A stretch of 64,000 nucleotides of DNA from Isoptericola peretonis (lineage in GTDB: Bacteria; Actinomycetota; Actinomycetes; Actinomycetales; Cellulomonadaceae), in NCBI GenBank assembly GCA_023241745.1, contig JALQCY010000001.1, positions 832,064 to 896,063 of the forward strand, written 5' to 3'. A model generated the notes under the pieces. It was not told the origin of the DNA. It saw only the letters and a list, made by a program, of their open reading frames with translations, and ran no database searches. This document shows, piece after piece, positions 35,187 through 43,802 of the stretch (position 1 is the stretch's first letter; each line of letters opens with the position of its first letter). The translations under genes and the position numbers were made by a program.

Positions 35187-35217
35187 TGAATCGCTCTACC
35201 GACTGAGCTAAGGCGGC
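35142..35217 (-). tRNA. tRNA-Thr (anticodon CGT)
   Basis: A complete cloverleaf on the minus strand: acceptor GCCGCCT/AGGCGGC, D arm with AGCTCAGTCGGTAGAGC, anticodon stem ATTCA/TGAAT with loop CTCGTAA (anticodon CGT, codon ACG), T arm with GGTTCGATTCC, discriminator T and encoded CCA (35142-35144). It is intact and is the island integration target. Confidence 0.97.
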
Positions 35218-35348
35218 GTGCTGTCGCCCGGCGTGCGGCCGGATCAACGAGCGCGCCTACAGTACCTGACGGCCGGGGCCGTCTCCAAAACCGGCCGCCG
35301 CGGAGGCCCCGCTTCCGCGCGACAGGCCGCGCTGACCTCCGCATACTC

Positions 35349-36257
35349 GTGCCCATGCATCCCACCCCGCCGCAGAACCTCAGCGTCACCACCGGCCGGG
35401 GCTGGTGGTGGAAGTCGCTGGTCCTGGGTGTGCTGCTGTGGGCGGTCACGGCGGCCGTCACGTTCGGCACGCAGAACACGAACCTCATCCCGACGGTCAT
35501 CCTGCTCGGCAGCTTCCTGGTGCCGTTCAGCGTGGTGCTGTTCGTCGTGGAGAAGGCGCACGGCTCGATCGACATCATGCTGCTGCTGGGTGCGTTCTTC
35601 TTCGGTGGCATCTTCGGCGTGCTGGGCGCGTCGATCCTGGAGTCGCACCTGTCGCCGTCGCTGTGGATCTACGTGGGCGTGGGCGCGATCGAGGAGTTCG
35701 TCAAGGCGGCCGTCTTCCTCGTGGTGGGCGCCCGGGTGGCGCAGAAGACGGGGCTCAAGGGCGCTCTGCTGGGCGCGACGGTCGGCGCCGGGTTCGCGGC
35801 GTTCGAGTCCGCCGGCTACGCGTTCAACGCCAGCCTCACGCGCCTGGGCCAGATCGACCTCAACGCGCTGCTGCAGACGGAGGCCGTGCGCGGGCTGCTC
35901 ACCCCGGTCGGCCACGTGCTGTGGACGGCGATCCTGGGCGCCGCGATCTTCGGTGCGGCGTCCGCAGCCGGCAAGTACCGCTTCACGGGCGGCGTGCTGC
36001 TCGCCTACCTCGCCGTGGTCGCACTGCACGCCCTGTGGGACTCGATGGGCTTCCTGTCCGCCTGGCTGGCGATCAGGGTCACCGGCGGGGTGCACTACGA
36101 GCTCGCCTACGGCCAGCTGCTCCCGGTGGCCGCCGACAACGCCTCCACCTGGTCCACCGTGTTCTACGTGCTCGGCCTGGTGGTCATCTCCGTGCTGGGC
36201 GTGCTCGCCCTGCGGCACTGGGCACGCGCGCGGCACACCGCCGCACGGCCCGCCTGA
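35349..36257 (+). CDS. PrsW-family intramembrane metalloprotease
   Basis: A 302-aa membrane protein with about eight helices. PrsW motifs are present: AIEEFVKAAVFL (EE dyad), FAAFESAGYAF (FxxxE), HVLWTAILGA and ALHALWDSMGF (the two His-containing motifs). PrsW proteases cleave membrane proteins, for example anti-sigma factors. GTG 35349 and ATG 35355 are both possible starts; neither has a strong ribosome-binding site. It is divergent from the tRNA-Thr gene. Confidence 0.88.
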   Translation: MPMHPTPPQNLSVTTGRGWWWKSLVLGVLLWAVTAAVTFGTQNTNLIPTVILLGSFLVPFSVVLFVVEKAHGSIDIMLLLGAFFFGGIFGVLGASILESHLSPSLWIYVGVGAIEEFVKAAVFLVVGARVAQKTGLKGALLGATVGAGFAAFESAGYAFNASLTRLGQIDLNALLQTEAVRGLLTPVGHVLWTAILGAAIFGAASAAGKYRFTGGVLLAYLAVVALHALWDSMGFLSAWLAIRVTGGVHYELAYGQLLPVAADNASTWSTVFYVLGLVVISVLGVLALRHWARARHTAARPA

Positions 36258-36267
36258 CGGGCGCGCG

Positions 36268-37875
36268 TCAGCAGGTGGTGCCCTCCTGCGGCACGTCGCC
36301 GTCCACGAGGTAGGACTCGACGACGTCCGCCACGCACTCGCGCGACGGCGAGTAGGCCGTGTGCCCCTCCCCCTCGTACGTGACGAGGACGCCGGAGTCG
36401 AGCGTCTTCGCCAGCCCCTCGGCCCACACGTACGGCGTGGCCGGGTCGTTGGTGGTGCCGACGACGACGATGGGCGGCGCGCCCTTCGCGTGCACGTCAT
36501 ACTCCTTCTCGGCCACCGGGGCGGGCCAGTCGGTGCACGACGTCCCGCCGTAGGAGAAGAAGGTGCCCACCGTCGGGGCCTGCTTCTCGATGTCCGCCGC
36601 CTCCGCGCGCATCTCGTCGACGTCGGAGGTGCCGCGGTCGTCGAGGCAGCCCACCGCGCGGAACGCCTCGGAGGAGTTGGTCGAGAACGACCCGTCCGCG
36701 TTCCGGTCGTTGTAGGTGTCGGCGAGGTACAGCAGCGTGTCACCGGTCCCCTGGTTGATCGCCTCGTCCAGGGCCTGCGTGAGGGCGGGCCAGCTCGCCT
36801 GGTTGTACAGGGTCACGGCGATGCCGTAGAAGGCCAGTGTCTGGGTCACCGGCCGGGCGTCGTCCGACGTGGGGATCGGCCGCTCGAGCGCCGAGTCCAG
36901 CAACGCGCGGATCTGCCGCATCCCGTCGTCCACGGTCCCGCGCAGGGGGCAGCCTGCTCCGGCCTGGCAGTCCGCCACGTAGGCGCGCAGGGCGTTCTCG
37001 AAGCCCACCGCCTGCCCCTTCGAGATGTCGTCCGCCGACAGCGTCGTGTCGATCGCGCCGTCGAGCACCAGGCGCCCCGCGCGGTCCGGGAACAGGCCCG
37101 CGTACGTGGCGCCGAGCTGCGTGCCGTACGAGAACCCCAGGTAGTGCAGCTGGTCGTCGCCCAGCACCGCGCGCAGCATGTCCAGGTCGCGGGCCGCGCT
37201 CTGCGTGTCCACGTGCCCGAGGACGTCGCCGGTGTTCTGGGCGCACGCCTCGCCCCAGGCGCGCGCCTCCGCGGCCATCGCCTCGATGCCCTCGTCCGTG
37301 CTCGTGTCGAAGGACTTCGCGAGCGACTCGTCCTTGCGGGCGTCGTCGAAGCACGTGACGGGCGTCGACGTCTCCACGCCCCGCGGGTCGAAGCCGACGA
37401 TGTCGAACGCGTCGTGCAGCTTCTTGCCGAAGATCGGCTCGGGACCCGTAGCATCGCCACGCACGAAGTCGACGCCCGAGGCGCCGGGGCCGCCGGGGTT
37501 CACCAGCAGCGAGCCCTCCGGGTCGCGGCCGTCGGCGGGGTCGCGCACCAGCGCCAGCTCGATGCTGCCCGACTCCGCGTCCTGCCAGGACACGGGCGCG
37601 GACGCCGTGGCGCACTCGAGCCCGTCCTCGCAGTCCTTCCACTCGAGCGCCTGCCCGTAGTACTGCTCGAACCCTTCCGGCGCCTGCCGCGCCGCCGGGC
37701 CGGTGGTCGACCCGACGGGCGACTGCTCCTTGGGCGCAGCGGTGCACCCGGCCAGCAGCAGCGCACCGGCGACGACGACGGCGGCGGCGCGGGCGGGCCG
37801 ACGGCGGGCGGTGCGGGAGATGGAGCGGGGAGAGCTCGTGCGGCGGGCGGTCGGGCGGCGCTCGTCGAAGTTCAC
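36268..37875 (-). CDS. Secreted alpha/beta hydrolase, tripeptidyl aminopeptidase-like lipoprotein
   Basis: A 535-aa protein with a long basic N-region followed by a hydrophobic core and lipobox LLAGC (Cys ~44). The hydrolase fold has LLVNPGGPGASGVDF (oxyanion loop), YLGFSYGTQLGATYA (nucleophile Ser), VVGTTNDPATPY (acid Asp) and YEGEGHTAY (His), plus a TAP-like C-terminal region with conserved Cys. This is the SlpD/SlpE tripeptidyl-aminopeptidase family of actinobacteria, acting outside the membrane on short peptides. It converges on prsW with a 10-base gap. Confidence 0.9.
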   Translation of the reverse strand: MNFDERRPTARRTSSPRSISRTARRRPARAAAVVVAGALLLAGCTAAPKEQSPVGSTTGPAARQAPEGFEQYYGQALEWKDCEDGLECATASAPVSWQDAESGSIELALVRDPADGRDPEGSLLVNPGGPGASGVDFVRGDATGPEPIFGKKLHDAFDIVGFDPRGVETSTPVTCFDDARKDESLAKSFDTSTDEGIEAMAAEARAWGEACAQNTGDVLGHVDTQSAARDLDMLRAVLGDDQLHYLGFSYGTQLGATYAGLFPDRAGRLVLDGAIDTTLSADDISKGQAVGFENALRAYVADCQAGAGCPLRGTVDDGMRQIRALLDSALERPIPTSDDARPVTQTLAFYGIAVTLYNQASWPALTQALDEAINQGTGDTLLYLADTYNDRNADGSFSTNSSEAFRAVGCLDDRGTSDVDEMRAEAADIEKQAPTVGTFFSYGGTSCTDWPAPVAEKEYDVHAKGAPPIVVVGTTNDPATPYVWAEGLAKTLDSGVLVTYEGEGHTAYSPSRECVADVVESYLVDGDVPQEGTTC

Positions 37876-37918
37876 CCGCCCAACCTACCGTCGCCCGCTC
37901 GGGCGGATCGACGCCGCC

Positions 37919-38506
37919 TCAGCCCGCGGCCGCGACCCACGCGACCGGCCCCGCCGCGCCGTCCTCGGCGCGCGGTGCCACCTCGACCGTGCCCAGGTCA
38001 CCGAGGCGCACGGTGACGGGGGCGCCGCTGTCGGCGTCGGACGGCACGGCGACGGCGCTGGTCGTGGGCGTGTAGTCCATGGTGCACGGGCCGGGGTCCG
38101 GATCGACCAGGCCGACGGCGAGCGCGTCGTGCGCGTCGTCCCAGCCGGCCTCCGCCTCGGCCAGCTGCGGGCACGAGCCGGACCCGTACGTCACCACCAG
38201 CAGCACCCCGGACGACGGCGACCAGGCCGCACCCGCCGGGCTGTCGAACGTGCCCTCGGCGCCCTCCGGCAGGCCCCGCACGTGCTCGCCCGGAGGCGGC
38301 GCCGCGGCCTCGTCACCGGCCCCGCCGCCCGGGGGCACGGGCGACGGCGAGGGGGACGCCGACGGCGACACGTCCGACGACGCACCACCCGACGGATCGC
38401 CCGACGGATCGCCCGACGCGCCGCACGCCGTCACGAGCAGGGCGAGCGCTGCCGCGGCTCCCGCCAGCACGAGCCCGCGGGAGAGGTGGTGCGCGGAGGC
38501 CGTCAT
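37919..38506 (-). CDS. Lipoprotein of unknown function
   Basis: A 195-aa protein with lipobox LVTAC (Cys28), a Ser/Pro/Gly-rich linker (~30-75) and a ~115-residue C-terminal domain with a likely disulfide pair (GSCPQ and GPCTM). Its ATG overlaps the hypX stop codon (ATGA, 38503-38506), which implies translational coupling with an unrelated cytoplasmic enzyme. No domain is recognised. Confidence 0.75.
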   Translation of the reverse strand: MTASAHHLSRGLVLAGAAAALALLVTACGASGDPSGDPSGGASSDVSPSASPSPSPVPPGGGAGDEAAAPPPGEHVRGLPEGAEGTFDSPAGAAWSPSSGVLLVVTYGSGSCPQLAEAEAGWDDAHDALAVGLVDPDPGPCTMDYTPTTSAVAVPSDADSGAPVTVRLGDLGTVEVAPRAEDGAAGPVAWVAAAG

Positions 38507-40188
38507 CCGGCGACCGTCTCGCGGACGTCCGCGAACCGCAACCGCTCGGGCGTGGCCTGCGGCGCCGCCTTGCGCAGGAAGTCGCGACGCTTGGCCGCGA
38601 ACCCGCGCCGGTCGTCGAAGAGGTCGCGCGCCATCTCGGCCAGCTCGACCGTGCGGTAGTAGGACAACGGGTGCCGAGGAGCGCGCACCTGGGCCGCCGC
38701 GACCGCCTCGGCGGAGCCCTCCGGCGTCGTGAGCGCGGAGGCCTTGTCGGCCAGCCACGCGGCGAACCGCTCCGGGTCGCGCGGCCCGACGGCGTCCACC
38801 AGGCCCAGCGTCGCGGCCTCCCCCGCGGACACAGGAAGCTTCGCGCCGAGCAGCCGGTCGGCGTCCATCTCGCCGAGCCGCGCCGCGACCGTCCACGTGT
38901 GCAGCTCGGAGCCGAAGATGCCCATGTCGTAGTACGGGTTCAGCACGACGCCGTCGCGCGCCAGCACCACGTCGGCGCACAGCCCCGCCATCACGCCACC
39001 GGCCCCGGCGTTCGCGGTGAACGCGGCCACCGTGAGCTGGTCGGCCGCCGCGATCGCCTCGCACAGGTCGTCGATGGCCTGGATGTTGGCCCAGGCCTCC
39101 GCGGCCGGGTCGTCCGCCGCCTCGATCGCGCCGAGATGGATCCCGTTGGAGAACGCGTGCTCGGTGCCGCGCACCACGAGCACCCGCGTGTCCTCGGTGA
39201 GCGCCTTCTCGACGGCCGTCGTCAGGCGACGGCACTGCGCGGTGTGCATCGCGCCGCTGTACGACCGGATCGTCAGGTACCCGACGTCGCCGTCCCGCTC
39301 GTAGAGGGACTCCGCGAGCGCTGCGGGCGCCGGCTGGAACGGCACGCCGGACACGTCGAGCACCCAGGCCGCGGGCAGCTTGATGCCCCGCTTCTCCGCG
39401 AGCGTCGCGGCGTAGCCGACCCACAGGGTGCCGTCGCCGGTCGCGAGAGCCACGGCGTCCTCGTCACGACCCACGACCGTGCCGGGCGCCGCAGCGGGGT
39501 CGACCGCCTCCGCGGTCGCGACGGCGTCGAACAGGCACACGCGCGCGCCACGCACCGTCGCGGGTGCGCCGGGCGCGCCGTCGGCCGCGGCGATCGTGCG
39601 CGCCACCTCGGCGGCCGGACGGGACAGGTCGAGCTCGAACGCGGCCCGTCGCAGCAGCGGCAGCTCGCCGGTGCCCGGCACCTCCCGCTCGAGCCGGTCG
39701 GCCGGCGCCGGCTCCTCGCCGGCGGCGACCTTGCGCAGCACCTCGTCCACGCACGTCATCGCCGCGTCCGCGACGAGGCCGTTGTAGAGGGCGCTCTTGG
39801 AGACCGGCGGCTGCGGCATCGCGAACGTCGACGTGGCCCACACGGGGCCGGCGTCCATCTCCTCGACCGTGGACAGCGCCGTGACGCCCCACCGCTCCCG
39901 ACCGTCCAGGATCGCGTGGTCCAGCGACGACGGCCCGCGGTCGCCGACCGGGCCGGGGTGCACGACCACCGTCGTCCAGCGACGCCACACGTCCTCGGGC
40001 ACCCGGTGCTTGAGGAACGGCGCCAGGATCAGGTCCGGGCCGATCTCCTCGACGCGCGCGGTGAGTTCCTCCGGCGAGGCGAACGCGGGCGCCAGCTCGA
40101 CGCCGACGTCGTGACCCCGATCCGCCAGATGGCCCCACACGCGTTGCGTGAGCCCGTTGAACGCCGAGACGAGCAGCAGGATCCTCAT
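38503..40188 (-). CDS. hypX: HypX-like protein (formyltransferase + enoyl-CoA hydratase domains)
   Basis: A 561-aa two-domain protein. Residues ~1-200 are a formyl-THF-binding hydrolase/transferase domain with HPGPVGDRGPSSLDHAI and EEMDAGPVWA; residues ~270-500 are a crotonase domain with GTEHAFSNGIHLGAIE, NAGAGGVMAGLCADVV and YYDMGIFGSELHTWT, the last a HypX-specific block. HypX makes the CO ligand of [NiFe]-hydrogenase from formyl-THF under aerobic conditions. No hydrogenase or hyp gene is in this window, so the gene is an orphan here. The neighbours are a lipoprotein gene (overlapping) and holB. Confidence 0.75.
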   Translation of the reverse strand: MRILLLVSAFNGLTQRVWGHLADRGHDVGVELAPAFASPEELTARVEEIGPDLILAPFLKHRVPEDVWRRWTTVVVHPGPVGDRGPSSLDHAILDGRERWGVTALSTVEEMDAGPVWATSTFAMPQPPVSKSALYNGLVADAAMTCVDEVLRKVAAGEEPAPADRLEREVPGTGELPLLRRAAFELDLSRPAAEVARTIAAADGAPGAPATVRGARVCLFDAVATAEAVDPAAAPGTVVGRDEDAVALATGDGTLWVGYAATLAEKRGIKLPAAWVLDVSGVPFQPAPAALAESLYERDGDVGYLTIRSYSGAMHTAQCRRLTTAVEKALTEDTRVLVVRGTEHAFSNGIHLGAIEAADDPAAEAWANIQAIDDLCEAIAAADQLTVAAFTANAGAGGVMAGLCADVVLARDGVVLNPYYDMGIFGSELHTWTVAARLGEMDADRLLGAKLPVSAGEAATLGLVDAVGPRDPERFAAWLADKASALTTPEGSAEAVAAAQVRAPRHPLSYYRTVELAEMARDLFDDRRGFAAKRRDFLRKAAPQATPERLRFADVRETVAG

Positions 40189-40297
40189 GCCAACCCCCAG
40201 TCAGGTCGCGGAGGCCACCATGGCCCCCGCCGCGGAACACCTCACAACATCCGGGGGTGATCAGGCAACTGTCGCCCTGATATATCGAGCCCGCGGG

Positions 40298-41449
40298 TCA
40301 GCCCTGCGGGCGCAGCGCGACGGTCATCGCCTCCAGCGCCAGCAGCGGCGCCACGTTGCCCTCGAGCCGCTCGCGCGCCGTGCCGATCGCGTCCATCCGG
40401 CGGATCGTCTGTTCCGGCGTCGAGTCGGCGGCCAGCGCACGCACCGTCGCGTCGTGCTCGGCGTTCACCAGGTCGACCGTGGCGCCGAGCTGCACCACCA
40501 GCACGTCCCGGTAGAGGGACAGCAGGTCCACCATCGAGCGGTCCAGGACGTCGCGCTGGCGACGGGTGGCGCGCCGCTTCTGGTCGTCCTCGAGCTGCTT
40601 GAGCTGCGACCGCAGGCGTGGGGGCAGCGTGTCGCCCTCCTGCACGCCCAGCGCGCGCATCAGCTCTGCCTTCTCGACGGCGTCGCGCTCCGCCGTCGCC
40701 GCCAGGGCCTCCGCCTTGGCGACGTCCACCAGTTCGCCCGCCGCGAGCACCGCGTCGCCCACGCCGCGGATACGGCGGGCGACCTCGAGCACGGCGTCGC
40801 GGCGCTCGCGCGCGTCGGCGTCGCGCGCGAGGCGACGCGCGAGCCCGACGTGCGACTGCGCGGCCCGCGCCGCGGTCAGCGCGACCGCCGGGTCGACGCC
40901 GTCGCGCCGCACCAGCAGGTCGGCGACGTCCTGGGCCGGCGGGACCCGGAGCACCACGCCGCGGCAGCGGGAGCGGATGGTGGGCAGCACGTCCTGCGCG
41001 CTCGGGGCGCACAGCACCCAGACGGTGTGCGGGGGCGGCTCCTCGATGGCCTTGAGCAGCACGTTCGTGGTGCGCTCGGCCATCCGGTCGGCGTCCTCCA
41101 CCACGATCACCCGGTACCGGCCCGACGACGGCGTGCGGGACGCCGTCATGATGAGGTCGCGCACCTCCGCGACCGTGATGACGACCTTGTCGGTGGCGAC
41201 CACCGTGAGGTCCGGGTGGGTGCCCGCCAGCGTCGTCGTGCAGCCGCGGCACCGGCCGCACCCGCCCGCCGCGCCGTCCGCGCCGGTGCACTGGAGCGCC
41301 GCGGCGAAAGCCCGCGCCGCGACGGACCGACCCGAACCGGGCGGGCCGGTGAGCAGCCAGGCGTGCGTCATCGCGGCGGGGTCGGTCGCGGCGCGGCGCA
41401 GCACGCCCACGGCGTCGGGCTGCCCGACGACGTCGTCCCAGACGCTCAT
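40298..41449 (-). CDS. holB: DNA polymerase III subunit delta'
   Basis: A 383-aa clamp-loader subunit with MSVWDDVVGQPDAVGVLRRAA at the start, Walker A-like GPPGSGRS (Arg replaces Lys, as in non-hydrolysing delta'), a zinc module with CGRCRGC, the sensor VVEDADRMAERTTNVLLKAIEEPP and PTIRSRC. It helps load the sliding clamp at the replication fork. Its ATG overlaps the tmk stop (ATGA at 41446-41449), the usual tmk-holB operon of actinobacteria. Confidence 0.95.
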   Translation of the reverse strand: MSVWDDVVGQPDAVGVLRRAATDPAAMTHAWLLTGPPGSGRSVAARAFAAALQCTGADGAAGGCGRCRGCTTTLAGTHPDLTVVATDKVVITVAEVRDLIMTASRTPSSGRYRVIVVEDADRMAERTTNVLLKAIEEPPPHTVWVLCAPSAQDVLPTIRSRCRGVVLRVPPAQDVADLLVRRDGVDPAVALTAARAAQSHVGLARRLARDADARERRDAVLEVARRIRGVGDAVLAAGELVDVAKAEALAATAERDAVEKAELMRALGVQEGDTLPPRLRSQLKQLEDDQKRRATRRQRDVLDRSMVDLLSLYRDVLVVQLGATVDLVNAEHDATVRALAADSTPEQTIRRMDAIGTARERLEGNVAPLLALEAMTVALRPQG

Positions 41450-42147
41450 GCGCGGGCCTCCCCGGTCGCGCCGGCCTCGTCGGGCTCGGCGACCGGCTCG
41501 GTGACGGCCTCCTGGACCACCGGCGTGAGGTCCAGGCGCGCGGCGACGTCCACGCGCACCTGCGCCTGCACGTCGTCCAGGCCCGCGGACGCGTCGACCA
41601 CCACCCAGCGGCGCGGGTCGGCGGCGGCGCGCCGCAGGAACGTCTCGCGGGTGCGCCGGTGGAACTCGTCGCCCGCCCGCTCCAGCCGGTCCGGCTCGCC
41701 CGACAGCCGGGCGGCGCCGACCTGGGGGTCCAGGTCGAGCAGCACCGTGACGTCGGGCAGCAGGTCGTCCGTGGCCCACAGGGACAGCGCCTCGACCTCC
41801 TCCTCGGAGAGCTCGCGGCCGCCGGCCTGGTACGCCACCGAGGAGTCGAGGTAGCGGTCCGTCACGACCACCGCGCCGCGCTCGAGCGCCGGCCGCACCA
41901 CCGTGGCGACGTGGTGGGCGCGGTCGGCCGCGTACAGCAGCGCCTCGGTGCGAGGGTCCATGTCGTCGCCGTGCATGACGAGACGACGCAGCTCCGTCCC
42001 CAGGCCGGTGCCGCCCGGCTCGCGCGTCACGACGACCTCGCGCCCCGTCGCCTCGTGCAGGAACTCGCCGAGCAAACGCACGTGCGTCGTCTTGCCGACG
42101 CCGTCGCCGCCCTCGAAGGAGACGAAGTATCCGGGTGCGCTGCTCAC
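41446..42147 (-). CDS. tmk: Thymidylate kinase
   Basis: A 233-aa enzyme with P-loop FEGGDGVGKTT, TREPGGTGLGTELR (DR-type dTMP-binding), DRYLDSSVAYQ and a LID containing RLERAGDEFHRRTRETFL. It phosphorylates dTMP to dTDP. The start is taken as GTG 42147 (MSSAPGYFVSFEG), with AAGG eight bases upstream; an in-frame GTG at 42171 is an alternative. A ~30-residue acidic tail follows the core. Confidence 0.95.
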   Translation of the reverse strand: MSSAPGYFVSFEGGDGVGKTTHVRLLGEFLHEATGREVVVTREPGGTGLGTELRRLVMHGDDMDPRTEALLYAADRAHHVATVVRPALERGAVVVTDRYLDSSVAYQAGGRELSEEEVEALSLWATDDLLPDVTVLLDLDPQVGAARLSGEPDRLERAGDEFHRRTRETFLRRAAADPRRWVVVDASAGLDDVQAQVRVDVAARLDLTPVVQEAVTEPVAEPDEAGATGEARA

Positions 42148-42263
42148 TCCGGACACCTTAACGGTGACCACTCACACACCCGTCGCGGGCGCAGGCATCC
42201 CGCCGCGGGGTGACGATGGGAGTGACAGACGAAGGACCGTGCCGCTCAACCGCAGGAGGATCG

Positions 42264-42689
42264 ATGTCCACGCAGCCGCTGCCGCCACAGCCGTCCCAGA
42301 CCGTGCTCTCCGAGGAGGAGTGCTGGGAGCTGCTCGCCGGTCGCACCACCGGCCGGCTGGCCACCTCGGTGGCCGGGGAGCCGGAGATCTTCCCGGTGAG
42401 CTACGCGGTCGCCGACCACAACATCTACCTCCGGACGAAGCCCGGCACCAAGCTCGCCGAGATCACGATCAGCCCCCGCGTCGCGTTCGAGGCCGACGAG
42501 ATCGGCGACGAGTCGTCCTGGAGCGTCGTCCTCAAGGGCCGCGCCCAGGCGCTCCGCAACGAGCGGGACATCGAGGCGGCGCAGGCCACCGGCCTGGTCA
42601 GCTACCTCGAGGACGGCAAGACCGAGTGGATCCGCATCCAGCCGAGCGAGATCTCGGGGCGCCGGCTCGTGGCCGGCGACCTGCGCTGA
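42264..42689 (+). CDS. Pyridoxamine 5'-phosphate oxidase-like flavin/F420-binding protein
   Basis: A 141-aa split-barrel protein. ATG 42264 has AGGAGG directly upstream. It has the LSEEECWELLAGRTTGRLATSVAGEPEIFPVSY start found in actinobacterial PNPOx-like proteins, FEADEIGDESSWSVVLKGRA and a C-terminal SGRRL. Members bind FMN, F420 or heme breakdown products; the exact cofactor is not evident. It is divergent from tmk and convergent with the oxidoreductase gene. Confidence 0.85.
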   Translation: MSTQPLPPQPSQTVLSEEECWELLAGRTTGRLATSVAGEPEIFPVSYAVADHNIYLRTKPGTKLAEITISPRVAFEADEIGDESSWSVVLKGRAQALRNERDIEAAQATGLVSYLEDGKTEWIRIQPSEISGRRLVAGDLR

Positions 42690-42696
42690 CCCTCGC

Positions 42697-43758
42697 TCAC
42701 TCCCCCGGGTACACGACGCCGGCCTGACGGCGGACGGCGTCCAGGGTGTCCATGACCTCGAGCGTGCCGTCCCACGACATGCGCGGGCTCTGGGTCTCGC
42801 CGGCCGCGACGCGGCGCGCCACCTCGGCGGCCTGGTACTGCTTGCCCTCGCCGCGGAAGCCGTCGTAGGCCCAGGTGGCGCCGTCGTGCCGCTCGACCGT
42901 GAACGACGTCGGGGCGTAGAACGTGCGCGCCACCTCCACGCGCCCCTCGGTGCCCGAGATCACGGCCGTGTTCGCGGTGCGCGACCACAGCGTGGTCGAG
43001 AGCGTGGCCTGCACGCCGCCCGGGTAGCCGAGCACCATCCCGATCTGCCCGTCCACGCCGGTGTCGGTGAGCGCCCCCACGGCCGTGACGGACTCCGGCG
43101 CGCCGAGCAGGTCGTGCGCGAACGAGACCGGGTAGACGCCGAGGTCCAGCAGGGCACCGCCGGCCAGCCCGGGCGCGTAGAGCCGGTGCTCGGGGGCGTA
43201 CGGGAAGAACTGGCCGTGGTCGGCGACGACGCTCACGACCCGCCCGATCTCGCCGCGCGCGAGCACGCCGCGCAGCGCCGCCACGTGCGGCAGGAACCGC
43301 GTCCACATGGCCTCCATGACGAAGACGCCGGCCTGGCGCGCCGCGTCGAGCACCTCGCGGGCCTGCGCCGCGTCCTGCGTGAACGCCTTTTCGACGAGGA
43401 CGTGCTTGCCGGCGCGGATCGCGAGCAGCGCGTGCTCGTGGTGGTGCGAGTGCGGGGTCGCGACGTACACGACGTCGACGTCCGGGTCCTCGACCAGGGC
43501 GTCGTACCCGGCGTGGGCGCGGGCCTGGGGGGCGTGCGCGTCGGCGAAGAGCTGCGCCTTCGTCAGGTCGCGGGAGCCGACCGCCACCACCGTGGAGGCG
43601 GTGTGCTCGCGGACGCCGTCGGAGAACGAGCCGGCGATGTTTCCGGCGCCCAGCACGCCCCAGCGCACGGCCGGCGCGGTCCGGGGGTCCGGCACCGTCC
43701 CCGCGAGGTCGTCGGTGGTGAGTCCGGGCGCGAACGAGGCGGGCGTGACGTCGGTCAT
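42697..43758 (-). CDS. Gfo/Idh/MocA-family oxidoreductase
   Basis: A 353-aa NAD(P)-dependent dehydrogenase. Residues ~33-155 form the Rossmann fold (VRWGVLGAGNIAGSFSDGV; VDVVYVATPHSHHHEHALLAI; GKHVLVEKAFT with the catalytic EK). The C-terminal alpha/beta domain has MEAMWTRFLPHV and GGALLDLGVYPV. It probably oxidises a sugar or inositol-like substrate, trans-1,2-dihydrobenzene-1,2-diol dehydrogenase-like. The start is ATG 43758. Confidence 0.9.
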   Translation of the reverse strand: MTDVTPASFAPGLTTDDLAGTVPDPRTAPAVRWGVLGAGNIAGSFSDGVREHTASTVVAVGSRDLTKAQLFADAHAPQARAHAGYDALVEDPDVDVVYVATPHSHHHEHALLAIRAGKHVLVEKAFTQDAAQAREVLDAARQAGVFVMEAMWTRFLPHVAALRGVLARGEIGRVVSVVADHGQFFPYAPEHRLYAPGLAGGALLDLGVYPVSFAHDLLGAPESVTAVGALTDTGVDGQIGMVLGYPGGVQATLSTTLWSRTANTAVISGTEGRVEVARTFYAPTSFTVERHDGATWAYDGFRGEGKQYQAAEVARRVAAGETQSPRMSWDGTLEVMDTLDAVRRQAGVVYPGE

Positions 43759-43802
43759 GGCCGACACCGTACCCGCCTCGCTCGCGTCCCCGCGGGGGCG
43801 TC

